Below, piece after piece: positions 50,194 through 58,831 of a DNA stretch of 64,000 nt. The position numbers and the translations under genes are program-made. The notes under the pieces are model-generated. The model was given only the letters and a program-made list of their open reading frames with translations, had not been told where the DNA came from and searched no databases. The stretch is from Microbacterium faecale (GTDB lineage: Bacteria; Actinomycetota; Actinomycetes; Actinomycetales; Microbacteriaceae), in assembly GCF_014640975.1 (NCBI RefSeq), contig NZ_BMHO01000001.1, positions 1,684,166 to 1,748,165 of the forward strand, written 5' to 3'. The number at the start of each line of letters is the position of its first letter. Position 1 is the first letter of the stretch.

Positions 50194-51486
50194 GTGAGCG
50201 ATGCGGGACAGCTGCCTGAGAAGGCCACTCTCACCGTCGGGGACAAGATCGCCGAGTTCCCGGTTCTGCCGGCCACCGACGGCAAGCCCGCGATCGACGT
50301 CTCGACGTTGTCGAAGCAGACCGGCTACACCGCCCTCGACTACGGCTTCGTCAACACCGCCGCCACGCGCTCGGACATCACCTACATCGATGGTGAATCG
50401 GGGATCCTGCGCTACCGCGGTTACCCGATCGACCAGCTCGCCGAGAACGCGAGTTTCCTCGAAGTCGCCTGGCTGCTGATCTACGGCGACCTGCCGACGG
50501 AGGACGAGCTCGCAGACTTCGACGAGCGGATCCGTCGTCACACCCTGCTGCACGAGGACCTCAAGCGGTTCTTCTCCGCGCTGCCCTCCGGCGCGCACCC
50601 GATGGCAGTTCTGTCGTCGGCGACGTCGGCGTTGTCGACGTTCTATGAGGGCAAGACCGACCCCGACAACCCCGAGCACGTCGAGACGAACATCATCCGT
50701 CTGCTGGCGAAGCTCCCGGTGATCGCCGCATACGCGCACAAGACGTCGATCGGCCAGGCATTCCTGTATCCCGACAACTCGCTCGGGTACGTCGAAAACT
50801 TCCTGCGCCTCAACTTCGGCGTGATGAGCGAGCCCTACGAGATCGACCCCGTCATGGCACGCGCGCTCGAGCGACTGCTGATCCTGCACGAGGACCACGA
50901 GCAGAACGCGTCGACCTCGACCGTGCGGCTCGTCGGATCCACCGGCGCCGACCAGTTCGCATCCGTGTCGGCTGGCATCCACGCGCTCTCCGGCCCGCTC
51001 CACGGCGGGGCGAACGAGGCCGTGCTGCAGATGCTCGGCCAGATCCGCGAATCGGGCGAGAGCGTGCAGCGCTTCGTCGAACGCGTGAAGAACAAGGAAG
51101 ACGGCGTGAAGCTCATGGGCTTCGGACACCGCGTCTACAAGAACTACGACCCGCGCGCGAAGATCGTCAAGCAGTCGGCCGACGAGGTGCTCGACCAGCT
51201 CGGCGTGAACGACCCGCTACTGGATCTCGCAAAGGAGCTCGAGGAGATCGCGCTCAACGACGAGTACTTCCAGTCGCGCAACCTGTACCCGAACGTCGAC
51301 TTCTATACGGGCGTGATCTACAAGGCGATGGGCTTCCCGACGCGCGTGTTCACCGTGCTGTTCGCCATCGGCCGCCTGCCGGGATGGCTCGCACAGTGGC
51401 GCGAGCAGAACCTCGACAACAAGAGCAAGATCGGTCGCCCGCAGCAGCTGTACACCGGCGAACCCGAGCGTCGCTACCCCGCCTGA
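50194..51486 (+). CDS. gltA: Citrate synthase
   Basis: Citrate synthase joins oxaloacetate and acetyl-CoA to open the TCA cycle. The 430-residue protein is of the large hexameric (type II) class. Catalytic blocks are GPLHGGANEAVLQML (His), FGHRVYKNYDPRA (His and Arg) and NVDFYTGVIYKAMG (catalytic Asp); FLYPDNSLGYVENFLRLNFG precedes them. The GTG at 50194 follows GAGGAGG at normal spacing; an open frame upstream is not conserved. It converges with dapD across a duplicated repeat. Confidence 0.97.
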   Translation: MSDAGQLPEKATLTVGDKIAEFPVLPATDGKPAIDVSTLSKQTGYTALDYGFVNTAATRSDITYIDGESGILRYRGYPIDQLAENASFLEVAWLLIYGDLPTEDELADFDERIRRHTLLHEDLKRFFSALPSGAHPMAVLSSATSALSTFYEGKTDPDNPEHVETNIIRLLAKLPVIAAYAHKTSIGQAFLYPDNSLGYVENFLRLNFGVMSEPYEIDPVMARALERLLILHEDHEQNASTSTVRLVGSTGADQFASVSAGIHALSGPLHGGANEAVLQMLGQIRESGESVQRFVERVKNKEDGVKLMGFGHRVYKNYDPRAKIVKQSADEVLDQLGVNDPLLDLAKELEEIALNDEYFQSRNLYPNVDFYTGVIYKAMGFPTRVFTVLFAIGRLPGWLAQWREQNLDNKSKIGRPQQLYTGEPERRYPA

Positions 51487-51683
51487 GGCCCGCGGGCACG
51501 CCACTGGCGGCGTTGTCGGCGGTCGACGCACCTCGGTGCGCCTTCCCTTCTCCGCCTTGCCACTGACGCGCCCGCGGACCTCAGGGTCACTGGCACGCCA
51601 CTGGCGGCGTTGTCGGCGGTCGACGCACCTCGGTGCGCCTTCCCTTCTCCGCCTTGCCATTAACGCACCCGCGGGCCTCAGGG
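51482..51683. repeat. 97-bp tandem repeat with inverted ends between gltA and dapD
   Basis: A 92-bp stretch starting GGCACGCCACTGG at 51495 recurs at 51592 (period 97 bp) with four mismatches. CCTGAGGCCCGCGGG (51482-51496) is the exact reverse complement of 51668-51682 and nearly that of 51571-51585, so either copy can close a long stem. GCAC-ctcg-GTGC hairpins lie inside each copy. It fills the gap between convergent genes and could terminate both. Confidence 0.85.
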
Positions 51684-51738
51684 GCGTGGTCGGACGTGGC
51701 GGCCGCGAGTGCCGCCACGTCCGCACGTTCCTGCGCGG

Positions 51739-52692
51739 CTACGCGTGGAGCGCCTCGTTGAGAGTGACGCCGACGCCCGTGCGCTTGCGTGCCTCGATGG
51801 CGCCCGACACCGAGTTGCGGATGAACAGCACGCCGTTGACGCCGGATAGCTGCGATGCCTTGACGACCTGGGGCGCGCCCTCCGCCGTGCGGGGCTCGTC
51901 GGCGAGCACGATCTTGGTGCCGGCGGTGACGTAGAGGCCGGCCTCGACGACGCAGTCGTCCCCGAGCGAGATCCCGACGCCCGCGTTCGCGCCGAGCAAC
52001 GTGCGCTCGCCGATCGAGATCCGGTGGGTGCCGCCGCCGGACAGCGTTCCCATGATCGACGCTCCGCCGCCGACATCGGATCCGTCGCCGACGACCACGC
52101 CCTGCGAGATGCGGCCCTCGACCATCGAGGATCCGAGCGTGCCGGCGTTGAAGTTCACGAAGCCTTCGTGCATGACGACCGTGCCGGGCGACAGGTGCGC
52201 GCCGAGGCGGATCCGCGAGGCGTCGCCGATGCGCACGCCCTCGGGCAGGACGTAGTCGGTCAGCCGCGGGAATTTGTCCTGCGCGTAGACCTGGATGCCG
52301 GCCCGCTTCAGCGCCGGCAGATTCTGCGACGCGAACTCCGGCGCGACCGGCCCGGCCGACGTCCAGGCGTTGTTCGGCAGGTGAGCGAACACGTTCTCGA
52401 GACTGACCGAGTTGGGCGTCACGAGCAGGTGCGACAGCAGGTGGAGCCGCAGGTACGCGTCGGGCGTGGACGCGACGGCGGCGGCGATCTCGATCTCGAT
52501 CTCGACGACCTCGAGCTGAACACCGCGTCGCTCGTCCGCGCCGGTCTGGCTGTCGAGTGACGCACGGGTCGACGCCGCGTCGCCGTCCGCGAGACGGCCC
52601 AGGGCGGGGGAGGGGAACCAGGTGTCGAGAATGGTGCCATCGGCGGCGCGCGTGGCGAGGCCGACGCCGGAGGCCCAGAGCGTGTCAGTCAT
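51739..52692 (-). CDS. dapD: Tetrahydrodipicolinate N-succinyltransferase
   Basis: DapD succinylates tetrahydrodipicolinate in the succinylase branch of diaminopimelate synthesis. The 317-residue protein is of the long actinobacterial type. It has an N-terminal alpha/beta region and a left-handed beta-helix of hexapeptides, seen in IRLGAHLSPGTVVMHEGFVN, GTLGSSMVEGRISQG and IGERTLLGANAGVGISLGDD. The ATG follows TAACCT by 6 nt. It diverges from dapE across 43 bp, placing both on face-off leaderless promoters. Confidence 0.94.
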   Translation of the reverse strand: MTDTLWASGVGLATRAADGTILDTWFPSPALGRLADGDAASTRASLDSQTGADERRGVQLEVVEIEIEIAAAVASTPDAYLRLHLLSHLLVTPNSVSLENVFAHLPNNAWTSAGPVAPEFASQNLPALKRAGIQVYAQDKFPRLTDYVLPEGVRIGDASRIRLGAHLSPGTVVMHEGFVNFNAGTLGSSMVEGRISQGVVVGDGSDVGGGASIMGTLSGGGTHRISIGERTLLGANAGVGISLGDDCVVEAGLYVTAGTKIVLADEPRTAEGAPQVVKASQLSGVNGVLFIRNSVSGAIEARKRTGVGVTLNEALHA

Positions 52693-52698
52693 CTCTCC

Positions 52699-52704
52699 AG
52701 GTTA
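52699..52704 (-). promoter_or_regulatory. -10 box TAACCT for dapD
   Basis: On the minus strand TAACCT ends 6 nt before the dapD ATG, with only GGAGAG between. Confidence 0.5.
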
Positions 52705-52723
52705 GCCGCACTCGACGACCCAA

Positions 52724-52729
52724 TAGGGT
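52724..52729 (+). promoter_or_regulatory. -10 box TAGGGT for dapE
   Basis: TAGGGT ends 6 nt before the dapE ATG. The intervening GGGGGA abuts the start too closely to serve as a ribosome site. Confidence 0.5.
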
Positions 52730-52735
52730 GGGGGA

Positions 52736-53806
52736 ATGCTCGATCTCACGGCCTCCTCCGTCGACTTGACGCGCGCACTCTGCGACATCCCCAGCGAGTC
52801 CGGAGACGAGGCGCGCCTGGCCGATGCGGTCGCCGCCGCGCTCGAGCCCTACGGCCATCTGGAGGTCATCCGCGACGGTGACGCGGTCGTCGCGCGCACG
52901 TCGCGTGGACGTGCACGCCGGGTCATCATCGCCGGGCATCTCGACACCGTTCCGATCGCCGACAACCTGCCGACGCGCGACGTCACGATCGAGGGCGAGA
53001 ACTACCTCTGGGGCCGCGGCACGGTCGACATGAAGGCCGGCGTCGCGATCCAGCTGAAGCTCGCGGTCGAGCTGACGGATCCGGTGCACGACGTTACCTG
53101 GGTCTGGTACGACAACGAGGAAGTCGAGGCGTCCAAGAACGGTCTCGGTCGTCTCGCCAGGAACCGACCCGACCTGCTCGAGGGCGACTTCGCGATCCTC
53201 GGCGAGCCCTCGAACGGCGGCATCGAGGGCGGCTGCAACGGCACGCTCCGGGCCGCGGTGCGCACGCGAGGGATCCGCTCTCACAGCGCACGCGCGTGGA
53301 TGGGCGAGAACGCCATCCACTTCGCAGCCCCCATCCTGCAGAAGCTCGCCGCCTACACCGCGAAGACGATCGACGTAGACGGCCTCGACTTCCGCGAGGG
53401 GCTCAACGCCGTGCGGATCTCGGGCGGCGTCGCCGGCAACGTCATTCCCGACGCGTGCGAGGTCGAGGTCAACTACCGATTCGCGCCGGACAAGACCGCG
53501 GATGAGGCCGTCGCCTACATCCGCCGCCTCTTCGACGAGTACGAGGTCGACATCACCGACCTTGCGGGCGGCGCACGCCCGGGCCTCGACGCGCCGCTCG
53601 CGCAGTCCCTCGTCGCGGCGACCAGCGTCGCTCCGAAGCCGAAGTACGGCTGGACGGACGTCGCCCGGTTCAGCGAGCTGGGGATCCCCGCCGTCAACTA
53701 CGGCCCCGGCGACGGTCAGCTCGCCCACCACGACGAGGAGCGCGTGCGTATCAGCGAGATCGAGGACGTCGAGCAGGGACTGAGGGGATGGCTGACGAGC
53801 AGCTGA
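52736..53806 (+). CDS. dapE: Succinyl-diaminopimelate desuccinylase
   Basis: DapE, an M20-family dizinc amidase, releases succinate to give LL-diaminopimelate. The 356-residue protein shows metal and catalytic blocks in order: IIAGHLDTVPIADN, GRGTVDMKAGVAIQL, WYDNEEVEASKNG (catalytic Glu pair), LGEPSNGGIEGGC and the C-terminal NYGPGDGQLAHHDEE. With dapC and dapD it covers the succinylase branch. Its 3' end overlaps the next gene by 19 nt. Confidence 0.95.
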   Translation: MLDLTASSVDLTRALCDIPSESGDEARLADAVAAALEPYGHLEVIRDGDAVVARTSRGRARRVIIAGHLDTVPIADNLPTRDVTIEGENYLWGRGTVDMKAGVAIQLKLAVELTDPVHDVTWVWYDNEEVEASKNGLGRLARNRPDLLEGDFAILGEPSNGGIEGGCNGTLRAAVRTRGIRSHSARAWMGENAIHFAAPILQKLAAYTAKTIDVDGLDFREGLNAVRISGGVAGNVIPDACEVEVNYRFAPDKTADEAVAYIRRLFDEYEVDITDLAGGARPGLDAPLAQSLVAATSVAPKPKYGWTDVARFSELGIPAVNYGPGDGQLAHHDEERVRISEIEDVEQGLRGWLTSS

Positions 53807-55050
53807 CCCGCCGCGTGCGTCGCCTTCGCACGGATCCGCCCGCCTGGGCGCGGGTGCTCGGGATCTACCTCGCCGCGCGCGTCGTCACGAGTCTCTTCAT
53901 CGTCGTCAGCACGGCTCTCGCACCGCCGGACGGCCGCCACGGCGCGGATCCGTCTCTGCTCGACTACATCGTCGGCTGGGACGGCGCGTGGTACCGCGAG
54001 ATCGCGCTCAACGGGTATCCGACCGAGCTGCCGATCGATGACACCGGCAACGTGGGACAGAACGCCTGGGCGTTCATGCCGGTCTACCCGATGTTGGCGC
54101 GTGCCCTCTCGCTGCTCGTGCCGGGCGCCGGGGTCGGCGCCGACGACGTGTGGGCGGTCGCCACCGCGTGGGCTGTGTGCGCGGCGCTCGTGTCGTTCGT
54201 GGCGGGGTTCTTCGCCTGCTGGGGGCTCTACGCGCTCCTCGTCTCACGGATCGGCCACGGCAGCGCCCTGTGGGGCGTGACGTTCGTCGCCGCCGGGCCC
54301 CTCGCCCTGATGTTCCACGTCGCGTACGCCGAAGCGCTCTTCCTTGCGGTGATCGTGGCTGCGCTCGTCTGTCTCGATCGCGAGAGGTGGGGGTGGATCT
54401 ATCCGCTGATGATCCTCGCGGCGTTCACGCGCCCCGGTGAGCTCGCACTGCCGCTCACCGTCGCGCTCTACGGGCTCTGGCGGATCCGTGGACGGCGCGA
54501 TCACCCGATTGCTCGTCGCGAGGTGGTGCACATCCTGGGCACCGGCGCGGTCGGCACGCTGGCGGGGTTCTGCTGGCCGATCGTGGCGAACACCGTCACG
54601 GGCGACGCGAATGCGTACTTCGCCACGGAGCTCGCGTGGCGCCGCGGTTGGGTGCCCGACGCCCACGGCTTCGTGCCGGGGGAGGGCTGGATCCAGGCTG
54701 CCGAGGTCTGGACGCGGCTGTGGGGCATTCCCGCCTGGGCCGGGTACGTGCTCCTCGCCGTCCTCGCCGCCGGCGCGATCGCGATGTTCTTCACCCCCGG
54801 GGTGCGAGCGATCGGCATCGTGCCGCGCCTCTGGGCCGCGAGCTACCTGGTGTACGTCGTACTCGTCGTCTTCCCGCAGTCGAGCGTGATCCGGCTGTTG
54901 CTTCCTCTCGCGCCGCTGTGGGGCGCGGTCGCCGCGGTCGGCATGCTCCGCTCGACGCGCACCCTCGTGCTCGTGGGCTGCGTCGCCGGCCAATTCTGGT
55001 GGATGCACGTGATGTACGGCATCGGAAACACGTACTACCTCGTGCCGTGA
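53788..55050 (+). CDS. PIG-V-like multi-pass membrane mannosyltransferase
   Basis: This 420-residue protein with about ten helices resembles the actinobacterial PIG-V/DUF2029-type glycosyltransferases. The first external loop carries YIVGWDGAWYREIALNGYP, the WDxxWY catalytic-loop signature of GT-C enzymes using polyprenyl-phosphate sugars, followed by FMPVYPMLAR. It may mannosylate lipids or proteins; the acceptor is unknown. Its ATG lies within the end of dapE (19-nt overlap), so it is co-expressed with dapE, though no link in pathway is apparent. Confidence 0.8.
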   Translation: MADEQLTRRVRRLRTDPPAWARVLGIYLAARVVTSLFIVVSTALAPPDGRHGADPSLLDYIVGWDGAWYREIALNGYPTELPIDDTGNVGQNAWAFMPVYPMLARALSLLVPGAGVGADDVWAVATAWAVCAALVSFVAGFFACWGLYALLVSRIGHGSALWGVTFVAAGPLALMFHVAYAEALFLAVIVAALVCLDRERWGWIYPLMILAAFTRPGELALPLTVALYGLWRIRGRRDHPIARREVVHILGTGAVGTLAGFCWPIVANTVTGDANAYFATELAWRRGWVPDAHGFVPGEGWIQAAEVWTRLWGIPAWAGYVLLAVLAAGAIAMFFTPGVRAIGIVPRLWAASYLVYVVLVVFPQSSVIRLLLPLAPLWGAVAAVGMLRSTRTLVLVGCVAGQFWWMHVMYGIGNTYYLVP

Positions 55051-55094
55051 CTGCGTATGACTCCCGGAACAGCGGTGACGGGCGCCGGTCACGA

Positions 55095-55100
55095 TAAGAT
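55095..55100 (+). promoter_or_regulatory. -10 box TAAGAT for the DUF3117 gene
   Basis: TAAGAT lies 31 nt before the DUF3117 ATG and gives a short leader with the strong AGGAAGGGGAG ribosome site. Confidence 0.5.
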
Positions 55101-55131
55101 GGAGGGGAACAATCAGGAAGGGGAGCCACAT

Positions 55132-55305
55132 ATGGCTGCTATGAAGCCGCGCACCGGAGACGGACCCATGGAGGCCGTCAAGGAAGGTCGCCTCATCATC
55201 GTTCGCGTTCCGCTCGAGGGCGGTGGACGCCTCGTCGTCTCCGTGAACGACGAGGAGGCGAAGGAGCTGCACGGCGTCCTCTCGGGCGTCGTGGAAGCGG
55301 CCTGA
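55132..55305 (+). CDS. DUF3117 small protein
   Basis: This 57-residue conserved actinobacterial protein of unknown function begins MAAMKPRTGDGPMEAVKEG and continues with a strand-rich region (IIVRVPLEGGGRLVVSV) and an acidic helix (DEEAKELHGVLSGV), the whole-length pattern of DUF3117. The ATG has a strong ribosome site. A perfect 16-bp terminator follows 15 nt after the stop, so it is a single-gene unit that is probably well expressed. Confidence 0.93.
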   Translation: MAAMKPRTGDGPMEAVKEGRLIIVRVPLEGGGRLVVSVNDEEAKELHGVLSGVVEAA

Positions 55306-55320
55306 GGCACCTCGCTTGCC

Positions 55321-55358
55321 GAAAGGGCCGGATCCCGCTGATGGGATCCGGCCCTTTC
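55321..55358. terminator. Perfect 16-bp bidirectional terminator
   Basis: GAAAGGGCCGGATCCC (55321-55336) pairs with GGGATCCGGCCCTTTC (55343-55358) around the 6-nt loop GCTGAT, in the gap between the convergent DUF3117 and O-methyltransferase genes. Confidence 0.92.
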
Positions 55359-55374
55359 GCTGTCCGCGGGGCCG

Positions 55375-56004
55375 TCAGGCGCGCGCGGTCGTGATCTGCA
55401 GGAGGCCCTCGTCGATCGGCAGCAGCGACGAGATGATCGTCGTGGATCCGAGCGTCTCGGACAGCAGACCGCGCAGGTCGGTCGTCAGCTGGTCGCGGGC
55501 CACCGGATCCGCCACGCGCCCCGACGCGAGCACGCGTGGCACGAGCACGGTGCCTCCCGCGCGCACGAGCCGCAGCCCGTGCTCGACATTCTCGAGAACG
55601 TCCTCCGGGTCGGCATCGACGAGCACGACGTCGTAGGACGCCTCATTCATCCGCGGCAGCACCTCGGCCGCGCGGCCGGTGATGTAGCGCGCCCGCGAGG
55701 ATCCGACCCCGGCGGCCTGGAAGGACTTGCGCGCCTCGGCGAGGTGTTCGGGCTCCTTGTCGATCGTCGTGAGCACGGCGTCAGGAGCGCCGTGCAGGAG
55801 CCACAGGCCAGAGACACCGGCCCCCGTGCCGATCTCGATCATCGACCGTGCGCCCGACGCAGCGGCGATGACCGCGCACTGCGCACCGACCGCCGCGCTG
55901 ACGGGAGCGGCGCCGAGCTCGAGCGCACTCTGGCGTGCTCGGACGATCGCTTCGGGCTCCGCGAGCGCTTCGTGGACGAACCGGACGACGGCAGAAGATG
56001 TCAT
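55375..56004 (-). CDS. O-methyltransferase family protein
   Basis: This 209-residue SAM-dependent methyltransferase resembles catechol-type (MT3) O-methyltransferases. Motif I is SMIEIGTGAGVSGLWLL, an acidic ribose-binding residue is in LTTIDKEPEHL, and the post-motif DVVLVDADPEDV carries the metal-side Asp. It lies divergently from tatB, an arrangement common in actinobacteria. Substrate unknown. A TAGTGT box ends 6 nt before the ATG. Confidence 0.9.
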   Translation of the reverse strand: MTSSAVVRFVHEALAEPEAIVRARQSALELGAAPVSAAVGAQCAVIAAASGARSMIEIGTGAGVSGLWLLHGAPDAVLTTIDKEPEHLAEARKSFQAAGVGSSRARYITGRAAEVLPRMNEASYDVVLVDADPEDVLENVEHGLRLVRAGGTVLVPRVLASGRVADPVARDQLTTDLRGLLSETLGSTTIISSLLPIDEGLLQITTARA

Positions 56005-56010
56005 GCCCTC

Positions 56011-56016
56011 ACACTA
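56011..56016 (-). promoter_or_regulatory. -10 box TAGTGT for the O-methyltransferase gene
   Basis: On the minus strand TAGTGT ends 6 nt before the ATG; no separate ribosome site is needed or seen. Confidence 0.45.
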
Positions 56017-56054
56017 ATGACTGGAAGGTGTGGGGGAACCCCAGCGTGCGACGA

Positions 56055-56060
56055 TAATCT
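56055..56060 (+). promoter_or_regulatory. -10 box TAATCT for tatB
   Basis: TAATCT ends 6 nt before the tatB ATG. A GGGGAACC lies 18-20 nt upstream and could be an ECF-type -35, but this is speculative. Confidence 0.5.
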
Positions 56061-56066
56061 GAACAG

Positions 56067-56435
56067 ATGGGCGGTTTCTCTCTCGACAAGGTCATCATGA
56101 TCGCCGTGATCGCGGCTATCCTGATCGGCCCGGAGAGGCTGCCGCAGGCCGCGGAATGGCTGGGCCGCACGACGCGCCGGGTGCGCGACTATGCGCGGGG
56201 CGCCCGAACGCGCGTCGAGGAGGAGGTCGGCGACGACTTCGGCGAGGTCGACTGGACGAAACTGGATCCGCGCCAGTACGACCCGCGGCGCATCATCCGC
56301 GAGGCGCTCCTCGAGGACGACGCGCCCGCCGCCGCGCCCGCCGCCGCGGCCGTGCGCCCGCCGCGTACGTCACCGCTGATCGCACGGACGTTCTCTGCCG
56401 AGGATCCGCCCCCCTTCGACGACGAGGCGACGTAG
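56067..56435 (+). CDS. tatB: Sec-independent protein translocase subunit TatB
   Basis: TatB forms the Tat substrate receptor with TatC. The 122-residue protein has the short N-terminal membrane helix (VIMIAVIAAILIGPERLP, with the GPERLP hinge), an amphipathic helix (AAEWLGRTTRRVRDYARG) and a long, acidic then Ala/Pro-rich tail. Being single and longer than TatA supports TatB. It usually faces mrp; here a two-gene insert separates them. Confidence 0.9.
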   Translation: MGGFSLDKVIMIAVIAAILIGPERLPQAAEWLGRTTRRVRDYARGARTRVEEEVGDDFGEVDWTKLDPRQYDPRRIIREALLEDDAPAAAPAAAAVRPPRTSPLIARTFSAEDPPPFDDEAT

Positions 56436-56673
56436 CGGGTTTCGTCGTCTTCCGACTCGTCGTCGGTTCGCTGCGCGATCGCGTACGCGCGTCCGCGATC
56501 CCGAGGACCCGCTCCGCGGCTCCTCCCGCCAGACCCGAGCCAGCGGACGTGCGCACACGATCGCTTCGCTCCGTCGCAACGCAAGCATGCCTCTTGCGTC
56601 GGTCCCTGCGTTCTGTGCGGCAGTGCGACCGGTCATTTGCGTGGGACGGATGTGGGCCGGCTCGTGCGGGACC
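56436..56673. other. Gene-free junction after tatB
   Basis: The 238-bp gap contains no supported gene. It includes GCTTCGCTCCGT (56563-56574), which recurs in direct orientation at 58965-58976 beyond the MFS/recombinase genes. It may mark the left border of an insertion. Confidence 0.45.
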
Positions 56674-57930
56674 TTAACGTGGGTTCTCGGCCGCTTTCGA
56701 TATCTGCTCTGGTGCCGCGGTGCGTACGGGGCTACAGGCGAAGAAGACTCCGAACGCGATATAGCTAATCGCGAGCACAATCATCGCGCTGCGTGTTCCC
56801 AGGAACTCGCCCATTGTGCCGCCCAAGACGGCACCGACCGGGATCGTTGCCGCGTTGAGGACCTGCGAGACCGAGCTGATTCGCCCCTGGAGGTGCGGTG
56901 GTGTGTAGTGCAAGCGGAGGGTCATGAGCGCAACACCCCCGAGCGCGATCCCGAAGCTCACCGTAAAGGCGCCGATGGTGAAGAGGGCAAGGGAAGATGC
57001 AGACTGTGTCGCAGGCAGGAGCAACGACGCGGGGGATGTGAAGAGGAAGGTGAAGGTTGCTACCTTCCCCGCCTCATAGCGCCTGATGAGCTTGCCGCTG
57101 ATGAGCGCCGCGACCAATCCGCCGACACCACTCGCGGTGAGGATGAACCCGATGACGTCCGACGGGACATCGAGGTTTCGCGCGAGGTAAAGGATGTCCA
57201 ATGCTCCGCTGGCGGAGAGGAGCAGATTCGCGGTGGCGGCTCCTGCGGTGAGCCACGCAAGAACTCGGCTTGAGCGCAGGAGGTGCAGCCCTTCGCCGAT
57301 CTCGGTGGTGAGCCGCCTTCGGAGCGGCGGAGGGGGAGGGGCAACCTGGCTGACGATCGTGAGGAGCGCGATGGCACAGATGAGAAAGCACGCGGCGGTG
57401 ACGATCAGGGTATTTGCCGCGCCGATCAGCGCGACGAGAAGCCCCCCGATCGCAGGCCCGACGACTCGCGCGGTCGATCGTCCCGCCTGCATCGATCCAT
57501 TCGCTGCGGCGTATGTCGTCGACGGAACCAATTGGCGTAGGTATGGCGTGTAGGCGGACTGGAACATGGAGGTGAATATTCCGGTCGCGAAGGCCAGCAC
57601 AAGGAGTACCGAGGACGTCAGCAACCCCAGAAGCGCCGCAAGAGGGACCGCTCCGAGACTCGCCATGCGGCCGAAGTTCGCCGTAACGAGTATCGCGCGG
57701 CAGCGTCGTTGGCTTCGATCGACCAGAGCCCCCAGCAGGAGACCGAGGAAGGCGGCAGGCAACCACTGAAGTGCTTCCAGCAGTGCCACGGTGAATGTCG
57801 AGGCTTGCAGCTGCTCGATTGCGATCAGGGGGAGAGCGACAACCGCCACCATCGTGCCCGTCGCGCTGATGGTCTCTGCGAGAAGGAACGTGATGAAGGG
57901 CTTACCCAGCGTGCGTAACCCCGAACTCAC
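56674..57930 (-). CDS. MFS efflux transporter (DHA3/MefA-EntS type)
   Basis: This 418-residue exporter with about 12 helices begins LGKPFITFLLAETISATGTM, with LLGALVDRSQRRC as motif A. The order and length match the DHA3 group that includes macrolide and siderophore exporters; specificity is unknown. GTG 57930 overlaps the stop of the recombinase-like gene (GTGA), so the pump is made only after that protein. G+C and codon use look less extreme than in neighbours (many A/T-ending codons), suggesting transfer. Confidence 0.88.
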   Translation of the reverse strand: MSSGLRTLGKPFITFLLAETISATGTMVAVVALPLIAIEQLQASTFTVALLEALQWLPAAFLGLLLGALVDRSQRRCRAILVTANFGRMASLGAVPLAALLGLLTSSVLLVLAFATGIFTSMFQSAYTPYLRQLVPSTTYAAANGSMQAGRSTARVVGPAIGGLLVALIGAANTLIVTAACFLICAIALLTIVSQVAPPPPPLRRRLTTEIGEGLHLLRSSRVLAWLTAGAATANLLLSASGALDILYLARNLDVPSDVIGFILTASGVGGLVAALISGKLIRRYEAGKVATFTFLFTSPASLLLPATQSASSLALFTIGAFTVSFGIALGGVALMTLRLHYTPPHLQGRISSVSQVLNAATIPVGAVLGGTMGEFLGTRSAMIVLAISYIAFGVFFACSPVRTAAPEQISKAAENPR

Positions 57931-58829
57931 CCGACGCGCCGTTCCGAGGCGTCGAGCGTGCCGTCGGGCGCGGTCCTCCGGGCGTCGCGGCGTTCTTGCC
58001 ACGCACGGATCTCTGCGTCACTCTCCGCGTTCGAGAAAGAGACGTGGGTCCCTTCAAGTGCGCCGGCGGCTTGCCCGATACGCTCGCGGATGATCGCTTC
58101 CGGAACTCCGCCCGACACAAGGTCTGCTACGTGCGCGCGCCGGAGATCAGAGAGCTTCACGTCGACGCCCGCCTGTGAGCAGTACTGCGCCCATCGATGC
58201 TGGACTGACTGGTACCGTAGCGGCGTTTCTCGGCCCGATGCAGTGAAGAGTGGCCCGGACGGTGACGCCGTAAGGAGCAAGTAGTTGGTCAACCGGAGGT
58301 AGATCTGCCGATCGTCGACGAGTACGCGTCTCCGCTTGCCGCCCCACCCATCCACCGAGAGGGATGCGGACGACTCTTCGAAGTCCTCGACCCGGAGAGC
58401 TAAAGCCTCGCTCGGTCTGAGCCCGAGATGCGCGAGCAATCCGAACAACAGGTGATCACGATCCTCATGGAGAGGAATCATCGAGAACACCGCATCGATC
58501 TCCGACCTGAGTACTCGATGGGGTGGGCGTTCCGCCTCGCGATCGTTCGGTGGCTCGACCTCTCCATGAGTCGGCATGAGGATCATTCGATCGCAATGGC
58601 GAAGGAGCCCTCGAAGCGATGATGACCGACGCGCCCGTGTCGCGGTGGATCGACCTTTCGGCCAGGCGAGGTAGTCGCTAACTGCTTGCTCGTTGAGTGC
58701 GCCGCCATGCTTGGCCGCACACTCGACCAGCACGCTGAGATCCGAGGCATACCCCCGCAAGGTCGTCGCCCGACGTCCTGCATCACGCAAGTCATTCAGG
58801 TAAGACCGGACCGCTTCGTGTGCCTGCAT
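57927..58829 (-). CDS. Tyrosine-recombinase-fold protein lacking the catalytic Tyr
   Basis: This 300-residue protein has an N-terminal SAM-like core-binding domain (YLNDLRDAGRRATTLRGYAS) and a C-terminal phage-integrase domain with HLGLRPSEALALR (R138, E141) and GGKRRRV (K165). The HxxR box reads SDLR (S227, R230), the later His is Gln (IGQ, about 253), and the nucleophile Tyr position falls at H262/V263. It is therefore unlikely to cut DNA and may only bind it. It precedes and overlaps the MFS gene. Its promoter is embedded in a palindrome. Confidence 0.8.
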   Translation of the reverse strand: MQAHEAVRSYLNDLRDAGRRATTLRGYASDLSVLVECAAKHGGALNEQAVSDYLAWPKGRSTATRARRSSSLRGLLRHCDRMILMPTHGEVEPPNDREAERPPHRVLRSEIDAVFSMIPLHEDRDHLLFGLLAHLGLRPSEALALRVEDFEESSASLSVDGWGGKRRRVLVDDRQIYLRLTNYLLLTASPSGPLFTASGRETPLRYQSVQHRWAQYCSQAGVDVKLSDLRRAHVADLVSGGVPEAIIRERIGQAAGALEGTHVSFSNAESDAEIRAWQERRDARRTAPDGTLDASERRVG

Positions 58830-58831
58830 TC

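Noticed and set aside
55321-55358. Long perfect palindrome as a possible mobile-element end
   Set aside because: It has the size, loop and position of a plain bidirectional terminator between convergent genes.
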